From NCBI RefSeq assembly GCF_030348765.1, contig NZ_JAUCEU010000007.1, positions 2,742,001 through 2,806,000 on the forward strand: a DNA stretch of 64,000 nucleotides, written 5' to 3'. This DNA is from Neobacillus sp. CF12 (GTDB lineage Bacteria; Bacillota; Bacilli; Bacillales; Cytobacillaceae). The number at the start of each line of letters is the position of its first letter. Positions within the stretch are counted from its first letter, which is position 1. The position numbers and the translations under genes are program-made. This document shows positions 43,443-52,879 of the stretch, piece after piece. The notes beneath the pieces were generated by a model. The model made no database searches. It had not been told where the DNA came from and worked only from the letters and a program-made list of their open reading frames with translations.

Positions 43443-44062
43443 AGCTCGCTCTTAACCTCCAAAATTATTATATAAAGAAAATAACATAGTAATAGAATAT
43501 CAGATGTGTATTTTAACACACAATAACAATATCTCATTGTTACAGTAGAAAAAATTAACATTCCTTCTAACGCATATGGAAAATTAAACAAACGTCTAAA
43601 TAGGAATTTTTATGGAGGGTTCGATTTCTTTGTTTTTTGGAGGTTAATGCGCAATTCTTGCGAAAGAGTGTCCAGAGTGTATGTGGCAACACATGGGATG
43701 TTGGAGAGACTTATTTTCGTTTATTCTACAGACCGATAGTTTACCCTTAACCTGATAAACTGTTCACTCAAATTACAAAGAAATAAGCTGAAAACATACA
43801 AGAATGAATAAAATCTTGTATAATTTCGGCTTTTTGAGGTTGTTTGCTAAAAAAATTAGAATCCGTTAGTTTTTTAAGAAAATGTTAAATATTTAAAAAT
43901 CACAATGGTCTCATCACCCGAATTTTGGTATTTCTTTTTTTCTTCTTAACGAAAATCAGCTAATTCAAGTAGACTTTGAATAGATAAAACTAGATAACCC
44001 ACAATGTAAAGTCGTTAGGTTGCTACGTTCCATTCTGGGAGTTAAAGATAGAGCAACACAAA
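43443..44062. other. Intergenic region, no gene supported
   Basis: About 620 bases with no convincing gene. It holds copy A of a 30-bp repeat (43671-43700), and otherwise only AT-rich sequence, presumably including the promoter of the CysJ-like gene near its left end. Confidence 0.5.
43671..43700 (+). repeat. Direct repeat copy A flanking the subtilase gene
   Basis: 30 bp starting TCCAGAGTGTATGTGGCA, matching copy B (48135-48164) at 26 of 30 positions, with the first 18 identical, in the same orientation, 4.5 kb apart on the two sides of the subtilase gene. Confidence 0.7.
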
Positions 44063-44100
44063 AAAAGCTATCAATTTCCAATAAGAAATTGATAGCTTTT
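44063..44100 (-). terminator. Terminator after the subtilase gene
   Basis: Perfect 16-bp stem (44063-44078 and 44085-44100) with six-base loop and T-run on the minus strand. Confidence 0.9.
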
Positions 44101-44114
44101 TAAATGCTTTATTT

Positions 44115-47100
44115 TTATTTGAGAACCGTTACTTTTTTAGGAGTAGTCGATACTTTAAACCCATCTTTTGTTACTAAATCAGCAGAGATGTAGTACGTAC
44201 CATTTGGAAGCTCCTCTTTTGGTGCCCAAGTTGTATGAACATCTTTTTGATTTTTAAATTCAATAGTGTCAACTACATTTCCATTTGCATCTTTAACAAA
44301 GAACGTCCAGTCCACTCTGTTTGAAGCAAAGTAGTTAATCTCTGCTTTTCTGTCTTTGTTTAAATTTGTAGACGGATATACAGTACCATTTGAAAGTACA
44401 ATATATTCACTCAGTTTACTTTGATCTCCCCATGCTGTATAGGAGTGATTAAATGCATTGTCAGCTGCTTTGACCACGATACTTTTCGGCTCTTTATTTA
44501 CTAATAATGTTTGAGCTGCTCCTGGGTAATAATCAAGTCCGTCAACCCAAACCACTGCAGCAGCATATCCACTTCCATTTTCATTATCTGAGCCTTTCCA
44601 TGAAATTTGATACTTCCCATTTATTGGAGTTACTTGAATATCTGTAGCTTTAGGAAGTACGGAATCTACTTTTACAGGCATTTTTACTTGCTGTGGTGTT
44701 GCACCTGGAAAGTCTAGTGTTGATTGAATCACATATTGATAACTTCCATCAGGTATAACTTGCCCAGACTCATCTGTCATATCCCATGAATATAGTTCAT
44801 TATAAGAATGGTCCCCATATGACATAATATTTTTTCTAAATTTATATGGTGAACCTGTGAATTCACTAAAATCACCTAAATATTTCACTCTATTTCCTGC
44901 TTCGTCTTCGATATACATTTCTGTTTTTTGCAGATTACGTAAAGCTGTAAACGAAGAATAGATTCCATTCGTTGTATGGAAGTTTGGCGAAATGGCAATT
45001 TTGTTAAGATCAAATGTTCCAGTCTTTGAATCATATCCTTTTGGATAGCGTTCTGATGTACCATCCCAAAGAGCTGTATAACCTAAAAATGCATCTTTTT
45101 CCCATGCAGGAAGATCAATATTTGCTGGTTCATTCCATTTACCAAAGAAGCCCATATAAGGAACGGAGATTGGCACTGCTTTATCTTGGTCCTTTGCTAC
45201 TGGTACTAGGCGTACAAATCCTTCTACGAAACTATTTTTCTTTAATGAGTCCGGTAACGAGATATTAACTGTCAGCATTTTTGTCTGACCTGGTTTAATT
45301 TTAAGTATTGCACCATTTTTATCTGTGACAATATTGTCATTTACCGTGATTGTTGCACCTTCAATACGTTCACTCGTTAAGGTTAGATATTCCTTTGTAT
45401 CAAGAGTGCCATTTTGATCTAAATCAAATTGCTTCGTTTCTGTCTTATCTTTAAGTAAATCAACATAAACCTTGTATTCAATATCAGCACTGTTATTGCT
45501 ACCTTTAGACGCATCAAATGCTTCGACGTTTAATTTAAAGCTTGTATTTTGACCGATTTCCTTTAATGCTACCGCACCAGCTTGTTCTAATGGAGTGTTC
45601 ATTCTTGAAACAACGACTGGGGTATTGATGGCATTTTGAATTTGCATGTTACCAGAGCCTTGTACACGTGGAGAATATGGAATTTCGCCATTTGTTCTTG
45701 GATCCATCACTATATTTGCTGTATTCATTAATGCAAGCTTTGCCTTTAAAGCCGTATTTTCTGAATGTGACAATCCTTTTTCATAAAGTGCCTGTAATAA
45801 TAATGCTGAACCACCTGCTACATGTGGGGCTGCCATTGACGTACCACTCATAATTCCATAATCATTTCCTGGTACTGTTGAATAAATTTTGCCTCCAGGA
45901 GCAGACATTTCAGGTTTAAAATCTAATGTGGATGGTGCACCATAAGATGAAAAATGAGACATCTTGTTTTTATCCGCATTATCAACCAATGTATGACCAG
46001 CTAATTTCATCCTAACAGTTTGGCCACTTGTTAATTTATTGATTAGCTCTTGCCCTACGGCTTTACCTGTTGTTGCAGCTGGAATCGAATATTCACTCAA
46101 TCTTACCGTACCATAATCAGGCAGAACATCCGCTGGGATGATAATAACTGCTTTTGCTTTATATTGTGCAGCCTTAAATTGAACAAAAGAATAAGAAGTA
46201 TATTGGTTTAACATTTTTGCTACTACGATTTTTCCTTCAACGTTTTTACCAGTAAAATCAGTAGTTTTTGAACCTTCACCTACATAGACCATTTCATACT
46301 CTTGACCTGGTATTAAATTTCTAGATAGTTTGAAGTTATACATCGGCGCATATTGAGTTTGATCTTGAAAAGGAAGCCTTAAACCATTTACATCTGCTAA
46401 CGTATTTAATTGCATTTTTGTATTTTCATAGGAAGCAACAGATAAAGCAAATGGACCTACACCTGGTGCTCCAACTGTTCCGATATCAGGATTTTCTGCA
46501 TATGGCAGTTCAGAAGATGCTTGAAATAAACCATTTTTTGTACTGTAGGCTGAATTTCCGGCTGACACTACTACAAGAGTGCCCTGTTCTGTCGCAGCTC
46601 GAATTGCCTTTTGAGTTGGATCATATTCTTCACTTACATATCCTGCATCAGTACCTAAACTCATATTGATAACATCTGCACCCATAGAAACGGCATGCTC
46701 AATACCTGCGATAATGTCATCCTCGAAAGCTCCGGAACTATTATCTGAGAATACCTTCTCAGCTAATAGTTGAGTACCTGGAGCAATGCCTTGGACCCCA
46801 CCATTTGTTTCAGCACCATTTGCTGCAACCGTACCTGCAACATGTGTACCATGTGGACTACCATAATTTCCTCGTGGGATGACGTCCTTATCATGATCAG
46901 CCCAGTCATAGCCTGTTGGTACTTTATCTGAATACCAAGTATCCTCTACATCTGTAGCATCTAATTTACTTTGAATTCCACTTTTAGTGTACTTTGCTTT
47001 TTGTTTGCCCTTTTCCGTAAGGGTCATATCCTTATGCTCATAGTCAATACCAGAATCGACAACCGCTACAAGCAATCCTTCCCCTTGATAACCATAGGAA

Positions 47101-47624
47101 TTCCAAACCTTTTGAGCTTGTACTAATTCTTTACTTGCTGACATGGTTTCATGGAAAGTTCTTGCCACATGTACATGAAGAACTCCAGGAGTCGATTGAA
47201 TCTCTTTTAAGTTTTGATACTCTGTCTCCACACTAAATCCATTAAAACTTTCAAAAAAGCGTTGTTTTACTTCAGGAGAACTTGATTTCGACTTGTTTTT
47301 CTTTGAGATTTCTCCAATTACATGGTCTTGTTTTTTCTTGAACAAAGATTTTTTGTTACTTGGTGAAAGGTCAGTAGATGATGGTTGTTCAACTTCTACG
47401 ATAAAACGAACAGTATCATTCGGTTTATAGGATTTTTTAAAACCTTCTTTTTTAACGTCGTTATAAAGCTTATCTTCACCTGCTTGGCCCTGATTAAGTA
47501 ATTGTGGTTCTTGCTCAGGTGTTGATTCATTGTAATCTGCGAAAGCTGTATAGGACGAAAAAATCAATGATGTGACAGCTGCGGTCGTCATTACTTTTAA
47601 CGCTGCCATTTTACTTTTTTTCAT
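44115..47624 (-). CDS. vpr: Secreted Vpr-like subtilisin-family protease
   Basis: Secreted S8 serine protease of 1169 residues. Signal peptide near residues 1-30 (KVMTTAAVTSLIFSSYTAFA), an I9-type propeptide (about 60-160), then the catalytic domain with Asp in VAVVDSGIDYEHKD (near 190), His in GSPHGTHVAGTVA (near 258) and Ser in MSGTSMAAPHVAGG (near 595). A protease-associated domain is inserted between His and Ser (about 405-550), and a Fn3-like region with further beta domains follows to the end. This layout matches the minor extracellular protease Vpr, though the C-terminal part is longer than in B. subtilis Vpr (806 residues). ATG 47624 follows AAGGAG at 8 bases; the GTG three codons earlier is too close. 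Confidence 0.9.
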   Translation of the reverse strand: MKKSKMAALKVMTTAAVTSLIFSSYTAFADYNESTPEQEPQLLNQGQAGEDKLYNDVKKEGFKKSYKPNDTVRFIVEVEQPSSTDLSPSNKKSLFKKKQDHVIGEISKKNKSKSSSPEVKQRFFESFNGFSVETEYQNLKEIQSTPGVLHVHVARTFHETMSASKELVQAQKVWNSYGYQGEGLLVAVVDSGIDYEHKDMTLTEKGKQKAKYTKSGIQSKLDATDVEDTWYSDKVPTGYDWADHDKDVIPRGNYGSPHGTHVAGTVAANGAETNGGVQGIAPGTQLLAEKVFSDNSSGAFEDDIIAGIEHAVSMGADVINMSLGTDAGYVSEEYDPTQKAIRAATEQGTLVVVSAGNSAYSTKNGLFQASSELPYAENPDIGTVGAPGVGPFALSVASYENTKMQLNTLADVNGLRLPFQDQTQYAPMYNFKLSRNLIPGQEYEMVYVGEGSKTTDFTGKNVEGKIVVAKMLNQYTSYSFVQFKAAQYKAKAVIIIPADVLPDYGTVRLSEYSIPAATTGKAVGQELINKLTSGQTVRMKLAGHTLVDNADKNKMSHFSSYGAPSTLDFKPEMSAPGGKIYSTVPGNDYGIMSGTSMAAPHVAGGSALLLQALYEKGLSHSENTALKAKLALMNTANIVMDPRTNGEIPYSPRVQGSGNMQIQNAINTPVVVSRMNTPLEQAGAVALKEIGQNTSFKLNVEAFDASKGSNNSADIEYKVYVDLLKDKTETKQFDLDQNGTLDTKEYLTLTSERIEGATITVNDNIVTDKNGAILKIKPGQTKMLTVNISLPDSLKKNSFVEGFVRLVPVAKDQDKAVPISVPYMGFFGKWNEPANIDLPAWEKDAFLGYTALWDGTSERYPKGYDSKTGTFDLNKIAISPNFHTTNGIYSSFTALRNLQKTEMYIEDEAGNRVKYLGDFSEFTGSPYKFRKNIMSYGDHSYNELYSWDMTDESGQVIPDGSYQYVIQSTLDFPGATPQQVKMPVKVDSVLPKATDIQVTPINGKYQISWKGSDNENGSGYAAAVVWVDGLDYYPGAAQTLLVNKEPKSIVVKAADNAFNHSYTAWGDQSKLSEYIVLSNGTVYPSTNLNKDRKAEINYFASNRVDWTFFVKDANGNVVDTIEFKNQKDVHTTWAPKEELPNGTYYISADLVTKDGFKVSTTPKKVTVLK

Positions 47625-47644
47625 TAAAGCCACTCCTTACTTTT

Positions 47645-47658
47645 TAAAATCGTTTTCA
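47645..47658 (-). promoter_or_regulatory. cre-like site upstream of the subtilase
   Basis: TAAAATCGTTTTCA matches the cre consensus at 13 of 14 positions and lies about 20 bases before the start codon. It is consistent with carbon catabolite repression of protease production; unproven. Confidence 0.5.
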
Positions 47659-48013
47659 GGTAGGTATTTCTTAAATACTATAATTGAGAGATTAGTAGTT
47701 TTTTGAAGATAACCATCCCTATTAAAATAGAATGAACTCCTAACTTTTTCATAAGAAAATAAATACAATTTTAATGTACATCCAACGTAAGGCTTAGTAA
47801 ATTGGGGGAATTTGATACTAAACGAGTAAGAAATGAGGGACTTTATCGATTAAATATGTATAAAATTTCAACTTTTTGTCGAAATACTTATGATCTTAAG
47901 CAAAAAGAACTTGGGGAAATCTAGATAATCTAAATAATGTTTTGGGGAATTAGTAATGTTAAAATGATTATAAAGATACTACAATTACATAGATTTCAGA
48001 AAAAATTAAATAA

Positions 48014-48037
48014 CCTTAGCCCGAATGCGGGCTAAGG
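48014..48037. terminator. Orphan hairpin terminator-like
   Basis: Perfect 10-bp stem with a four-base loop and T-rich flanks on the minus strand, but 280-300 bases from the nearest stop codon (the pullulanase). It may end a longer 3' UTR or belong to an unseen transcript. Confidence 0.55.
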
Positions 48038-48134
48038 CTGCATAATAATACCTTTTTCGTTTTTAATTACTTTCTACTTGAAACTACGGGTTAGTTGCCT
48101 TTCTTTAAAATAAGTTGCGAGACACCCTCCCAGT

Positions 48135-48164
48135 TCCAGAGTGTATGTGGCAGCACATAAGGTG
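48135..48164 (+). repeat. Direct repeat copy B flanking the subtilase gene
   Basis: Partner of the 30-bp repeat at 43671-43700 (26 of 30 identical). Same orientation. Confidence 0.7.
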
Positions 48165-48312
48165 CTTGTGATTTCACACTCGTTTAATCATTTTAGTAAC
48201 TACTAATAACAAGGAATCTAAACAATTTTATTAAGGAAAAATTTGGAGCGTACTGTAACAATTCCTTTTTCATTTCATCATAATTACATCCCTAAAAATC
48301 GAGAGACTCTTT

Positions 48313-51300
48313 TCATAAATTTTTTAAAATCGTCATTTGAATGGTTTTCGTAGCTTTGCCAATGGCACCTCCATCATTTTTAAAGATAGTTGATTTGTTT
48401 TCGTCTGATGGCTCAATGTGGATGGTCAATTTGTTTTCTCCCTCTTTTAGCACAATATTATAGGAGAAGGTCATATCGTCTTTTATTGTTACTGGCTCGC
48501 CATTAATAGTGAGAACTCCTTCCTTAATAGCATTTCCCTGTAGGGTGATGCTGTCCGCTGTGACGCTTTGCCCATCAGTATGAGAAGTCACGACCACTGG
48601 CATATCAATCCAACGAAGGATTTTATCTTGAACAACCATTTGGTTACCGCCTTGATTTGTTACGATGATCGAAAGGTCGGTTCCCGTTGCCCCGTAACCA
48701 TAGTAGCTTACGTCATCATCATTTGGGTTCGATGGAGTGTGGTCTGCTAAACCTTCTTGGTCCCAAGAACCATTTTTGACGTATTTGTAAGTAAGCACTT
48801 CACCTTCCTGCGCTTCTATTGTATACTCATAATCATTTGTTACTGCGCCGCCACGTGTCATCTCCCATGCGCCCGTATTCCAGCCGTTTTTCGTTCCTGG
48901 CATCGTAATGTTTATTCCCTGTGGAGTGTACGCTGGTGCGTTGACTTTAAAGGTTACCTTAACGGTTATAAGTTCAGGCGTCACGGTAACAGGGTTCGAT
49001 TTTACGATATTACCAGCCTGATCATACACGTGCACTTCATAGGTATATGACTTTCCGTTTGTTACATTGATATCTTGGTAAGATAGCTTTGTTGGTTCAA
49101 ACAACTGATCGATGATGGCACCATCGCGGATAATCGCAATCATATAGGGATCGTTTGATCCTTCTACCTTCCATGAAAGATTGACCTGTCCCGATTCCTG
49201 CACTGGTTGTTCTAATGTTACTTGATCAGCCGGAGCAATCGTATCTTCCCCTTTTGTAAAACTTACCTCCTGCGTTTCACTCGTGACCCAGTTACGTCCA
49301 AGGTCAGTTGAAAAAGCAAAGCGATATTCATAGTTACCTTCTTTTAATGGTAGGAAATTTCCACTAAAGACATTTGCGGTTTCCTGTTGATTGATATAGG
49401 AAGCCTTATAGGTAGTCCAGTTTTCATTACCAGGTTGTTTTACCTCGAGCTTTGCCTGTAAGCCTTCCATCTGATCAGCTTCCGTTTCACCTTGTACAAA
49501 GATAGCAGCGGTGACTGTTTGCGGCTTCGAAAGGTCAATGATCCCCGTTTCAAGTGATGTTACGATGGTAATCTGGTAATTTCCATCTTTTAACTCAACA
49601 TGTGGAATAACTGCATTCTCTGTTGCAGCTTTATCAGAAGGATTCCCGTTTTTATCAAGTGCTGCCACGGCAAAATAATAGTTGCGGCCATTGTCTAAAC
49701 CATCGATGGTGACCGTATTCTCAGACGTTTCCATTACTTTTTTATAAAAAGCGCCAGAAATCGTTGTTTGATAAATGGCATACTTAGCTGCATCACCTTC
49801 CCACTTTAAAGTGGCCGAGCGGCTCCCTTCTTCAATCGTTAATCCCGTGACGGCAGCTGGACGTTTCAGATTTTGACCCTTAGCAGACACAAGCATGCGC
49901 CCGCTCATGGCTGGAATAGTAACTGTAAGCTTTCCATCTTTTGATACGGTTGTGTACTTTCTATCAAGCTGATCTGTTAATTTCACACCATTAATCAATA
50001 AATCTTCTAATTCAAGTTCAATCGTCTGTTCTTCAGTACCTCTGTTTGTTAAAACAACCGCAAAGTTCTTTTTGTCTGAACGGGAGAAAGCAAGAACATC
50101 CCCTTTTGCATAAAGATGGTTTAAATCACCGTAACTGAAAAGGTCATGATAGGTATTTCTTACTTTTCCAATTGATTGATAATGTTTTACAAGATCGGTG
50201 TCCTCGTTACCCCAAGGATAAGTTCTGCGGTCATCGGGGTCCTTCGAGCCAGTGACACCAGCTTCATCGCCGTAATAAACAGTCGGCGCACCAGCATAAC
50301 CCATTTGCAGGGTCGCGGCAAGCTTTAGGCGTTGAATTCCGAGTTGATGGTTGTAATTTTTATCGTACTCCGCACGTTCAAAGGAGTCGGTTCCATTACC
50401 TAACACAAACGCTGCGCGAGGGGTATCGTGCGAGCCCATTAAGTTCATCAGGGAGTAAAATGCTTCTTTCGGATAATCTTCGTATACCGCATTCAACTGA
50501 TTTTCTGCCCCTTCGGCATTTCCATTTTTCAGGTAATCGATAAGAGCACCGCGGAATCGGTAATTCATAACGGAATCATATAAGTCGCCAAGGAAATATT
50601 CAGAAGCATCATCCCAGATTTCACCTAGAATCAGCGGTTCATCTTTCTTTCCGGTCTTCAGCTCATTACGGAATTCGCGCCAAAATTCTGGATCGACCTC
50701 GTTCGCAACATCTAAACGCCAGCCTGTTGCACCCCGATCCAGCCACGATTTGGCAACAGAGTCGTCATCATACATCATGTAGTTAGCAAACTGCTTATTA
50801 TTTAACTCTGATGGATAGTCCACCACTTCTCCAGGAATCGATTTGATTTCTGGTAATGAATCAAATCCCCACCATGCCTGATATTTATAAACACCATCAA
50901 CCTTCACATTTTCAATGTTAAACCAGTTGTGGAAACCGTATGGGCTAATGGTTTGTCCTTCTGCCTTTAATTTTTCTTCAACTTGTTTCTTTGCCTCTTC
51001 TTCTGTAACTCCTTTATTGACAAGGTCATAAACCGCTGACCAGTATTCGTAAGCACCAACCGTTTGATATTTTCCATAACGGTCAAAGTAGATGGAATCG
51101 TCACCAACATGGTTAAACACACCGTCTAAAATTAAATGCATTTTCCGTTTCTTTAATTCTTTCGTAAAAGCCTTAAATTCTTCTGGAGAGCCGAACATTG
51201 GATCGATTTCTTTGTAGTCTGTCGCATCGTACTTATGGTTCGATGATGCGTATGCAATTGGATTTAGATAGAGTGTGTTGACACCTAAAGATTGAATGTA

Positions 51301-52656
51301 ATCGAGTTTCTTTTGAATGCCGGAAATGTCACCTCCGAAGAAATCGTTGGACCAAATTTCATCTCCAGTATAGCCTTCGGAATTAGTTTCACGAGGGTTG
51401 TCCGGAAGTTCGCTCCATTCTTGATGTTCAATTGGCTCATCGCCGCGTGCTGTATTTTTGGCATCGTCATTTTTTTTATTTCCATTGAAAAAGCGATCCG
51501 GAAAAATCTGATACACGACCGCTTCCTTCATCCAATCTGGCGTTTTGTACGCAGGGTCAAAAACGGTTAATTGGAATAGAGAAGCATTGGCATCAGAAGT
51601 TGTTCCTTTTCCGCCTTCAGCAATGTCTTCCCCGTACTCCTTCTGAGATTCTCCGTCACGAGCAATAAATTTATATCCATAAACGCCCTTTTCTTCCGGC
51701 TTTATATCAGCTTCCCAAAACTCCACTGGTGCACCATTTAGCTCAACCCATCCAGCATATTCCATTTCCAACATGATGGTATTACCAGTGTTGTAGTTTT
51801 TCAGCTGAACCTTTGCAGAAGTTAAATCGCCTTTCTTCGCTTGGAGACGAAGCTTGACCGTATCCCCTGCTTTTACGGCCCCGAATGGTGACCTGTAAGC
51901 TGTATCCCAAGTGTCGTGAAACAGCTTATCTCCTTGGACATTGCCATCCGGTAATCCAGGGTCATAATCGGTGTACACTTCCTTTGTATCATGGTTATAA
52001 AAGAATGTAACCACCGTGTCTTTCACTACATTCAGAACAAAGTTATTCGCTGGATATGCCGGAGCAGACCAATTGTTCCCAAGAACAAGCTTAAATTCAT
52101 GCTTTCCTTTCGGTACTTGTACGGTATAGGTGTAAATGTTGTCGAGGTCTTCATCCTTTAATATCGCAGTTGATTCACCTGGCGCCCATTCTCCACCAGC
52201 GTTCAGCTCAGGCTGGATATCTCCCACAATCCTTGGCTTCTGGTCGTCTGGAAGCTCTACAGGAACAGAAACTTTGTGGGTACTATCATCATAAATAAAG
52301 GTGACTTGTTTTTCCTGATCAAGAGACAGCTTATAATTATCGCCGCCAGGAACCCCGTTTACTCCATAGTTTTCGTCCCATGAACCATTAATTGCAATTT
52401 TATATTCATAGTTTCCTGCAGGAAGCGTCCCTGTCAATTTGTACTTTCCATTTTCCTGAAGGGTCATTCTTGTTGAGGCATCAGCCGGATTCCATTCACC
52501 CAATCCGCCAAGTTCATCTTGTAGATTCCCCACTAGCGTTACCACACGTTCTGCCGCGTTTGATTCAATTGGATTAATAAATCCAAGAGCAATCGTTTGC
52601 GCAAATAAAACAAAAAGAGTTATGAAACTTATAATCTTTCTCATCTTACCCTTCAT
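48313..52656 (-). CDS. Secreted multidomain amylopullulanase / alpha-amylase
   Basis: Extracellular GH13 enzyme of 1447 residues that should cut alpha-glucans such as starch or pullulan into maltodextrins for the adjacent importer. Signal peptide (residues 1-35), two X25-like modules (about 40-125 and 140-225), an N-terminal beta domain, the GH13 barrel with Asp649 in GWRLDVANEVD, Glu679 in LGEIWDDAS and Asp744 in MGSHDTPR, Fn3-type domains (about 930-1180) and a C-terminal CBM20-like module plus beta domain. The neopullulanase-type ANEVD motif favours a neopullulanase or amylopullulanase activity. ATG 52656 is preceded by AAAGGGAG at 8 bases. Operator and cre motifs lie just upstream. Confidence 0.88.
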   Translation of the reverse strand: MKGKMRKIISFITLFVLFAQTIALGFINPIESNAAERVVTLVGNLQDELGGLGEWNPADASTRMTLQENGKYKLTGTLPAGNYEYKIAINGSWDENYGVNGVPGGDNYKLSLDQEKQVTFIYDDSTHKVSVPVELPDDQKPRIVGDIQPELNAGGEWAPGESTAILKDEDLDNIYTYTVQVPKGKHEFKLVLGNNWSAPAYPANNFVLNVVKDTVVTFFYNHDTKEVYTDYDPGLPDGNVQGDKLFHDTWDTAYRSPFGAVKAGDTVKLRLQAKKGDLTSAKVQLKNYNTGNTIMLEMEYAGWVELNGAPVEFWEADIKPEEKGVYGYKFIARDGESQKEYGEDIAEGGKGTTSDANASLFQLTVFDPAYKTPDWMKEAVVYQIFPDRFFNGNKKNDDAKNTARGDEPIEHQEWSELPDNPRETNSEGYTGDEIWSNDFFGGDISGIQKKLDYIQSLGVNTLYLNPIAYASSNHKYDATDYKEIDPMFGSPEEFKAFTKELKKRKMHLILDGVFNHVGDDSIYFDRYGKYQTVGAYEYWSAVYDLVNKGVTEEEAKKQVEEKLKAEGQTISPYGFHNWFNIENVKVDGVYKYQAWWGFDSLPEIKSIPGEVVDYPSELNNKQFANYMMYDDDSVAKSWLDRGATGWRLDVANEVDPEFWREFRNELKTGKKDEPLILGEIWDDASEYFLGDLYDSVMNYRFRGALIDYLKNGNAEGAENQLNAVYEDYPKEAFYSLMNLMGSHDTPRAAFVLGNGTDSFERAEYDKNYNHQLGIQRLKLAATLQMGYAGAPTVYYGDEAGVTGSKDPDDRRTYPWGNEDTDLVKHYQSIGKVRNTYHDLFSYGDLNHLYAKGDVLAFSRSDKKNFAVVLTNRGTEEQTIELELEDLLINGVKLTDQLDRKYTTVSKDGKLTVTIPAMSGRMLVSAKGQNLKRPAAVTGLTIEEGSRSATLKWEGDAAKYAIYQTTISGAFYKKVMETSENTVTIDGLDNGRNYYFAVAALDKNGNPSDKAATENAVIPHVELKDGNYQITIVTSLETGIIDLSKPQTVTAAIFVQGETEADQMEGLQAKLEVKQPGNENWTTYKASYINQQETANVFSGNFLPLKEGNYEYRFAFSTDLGRNWVTSETQEVSFTKGEDTIAPADQVTLEQPVQESGQVNLSWKVEGSNDPYMIAIIRDGAIIDQLFEPTKLSYQDINVTNGKSYTYEVHVYDQAGNIVKSNPVTVTPELITVKVTFKVNAPAYTPQGINITMPGTKNGWNTGAWEMTRGGAVTNDYEYTIEAQEGEVLTYKYVKNGSWDQEGLADHTPSNPNDDDVSYYGYGATGTDLSIIVTNQGGNQMVVQDKILRWIDMPVVVTSHTDGQSVTADSITLQGNAIKEGVLTINGEPVTIKDDMTFSYNIVLKEGENKLTIHIEPSDENKSTIFKNDGGAIGKATKTIQMTILKNL

Positions 52657-52685
52657 GCATCCAGCTCCCTTTAAAGTTGTTTTAA

Positions 52686-52697
52686 GCAAACGTTTGC
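52686..52697 (-). promoter_or_regulatory. Palindromic LacI-family operator
   Basis: Perfect 12-bp palindrome GCAAACGTTTGC 30 bases before the pullulanase start, with the central CG typical of LacI-family sites. The MalR gene is adjacent, so MalR is the obvious candidate. Confidence 0.6.
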
Positions 52698-52706
52698 ACA
52701 AATAAT

Positions 52707-52720
52707 TGTAAACGCTTCCT
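52707..52720 (-). promoter_or_regulatory. cre-like site upstream of the pullulanase
   Basis: TGTAAACGCTTCCT fits the cre consensus at 12 of 14 positions, just upstream of the palindromic operator. Confidence 0.5.
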
Positions 52721-52844
52721 TAAAATGTATTATCTCATTATCTGTATTTTCCAAAGAATAGGACATTATTACTCATTAAGAGGTTTAGTTATGGGTCTTT
52801 ATGCTTGTTTTTGGTGAAAATAAGCAATTCCAATTAAAATAGCA

Positions 52845-52871
52845 AAAGCCCCTATTAAAATTAGGGGCTTT
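52845..52871 (-). terminator. Terminator after malR
   Basis: Perfect 10-bp stem (52845-52854 and 52862-52871) with T-rich flank, eight bases beyond the malR stop codon. Confidence 0.88.
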
Positions 52872-52879
52872 CGTTGATT

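Larger units (their letters stand above)
47659..48312. other. Intergenic region with an orphan hairpin
   Basis: About 650 bases without a supported gene. It holds the subtilase promoter area on the left, a hairpin at 48014-48037 (10-bp perfect stem ccttagcccg/cgggctaagg) and copy B of the 30-bp repeat (48135-48164). Confidence 0.5.

Noticed and set aside
43647..43741. Plus-strand frame of about 30 codons with GGAGG before its ATG
   Set aside because: Only 3 bases separate the GGAGG from ATG, and it spans a direct repeat; no recognisable peptide family.
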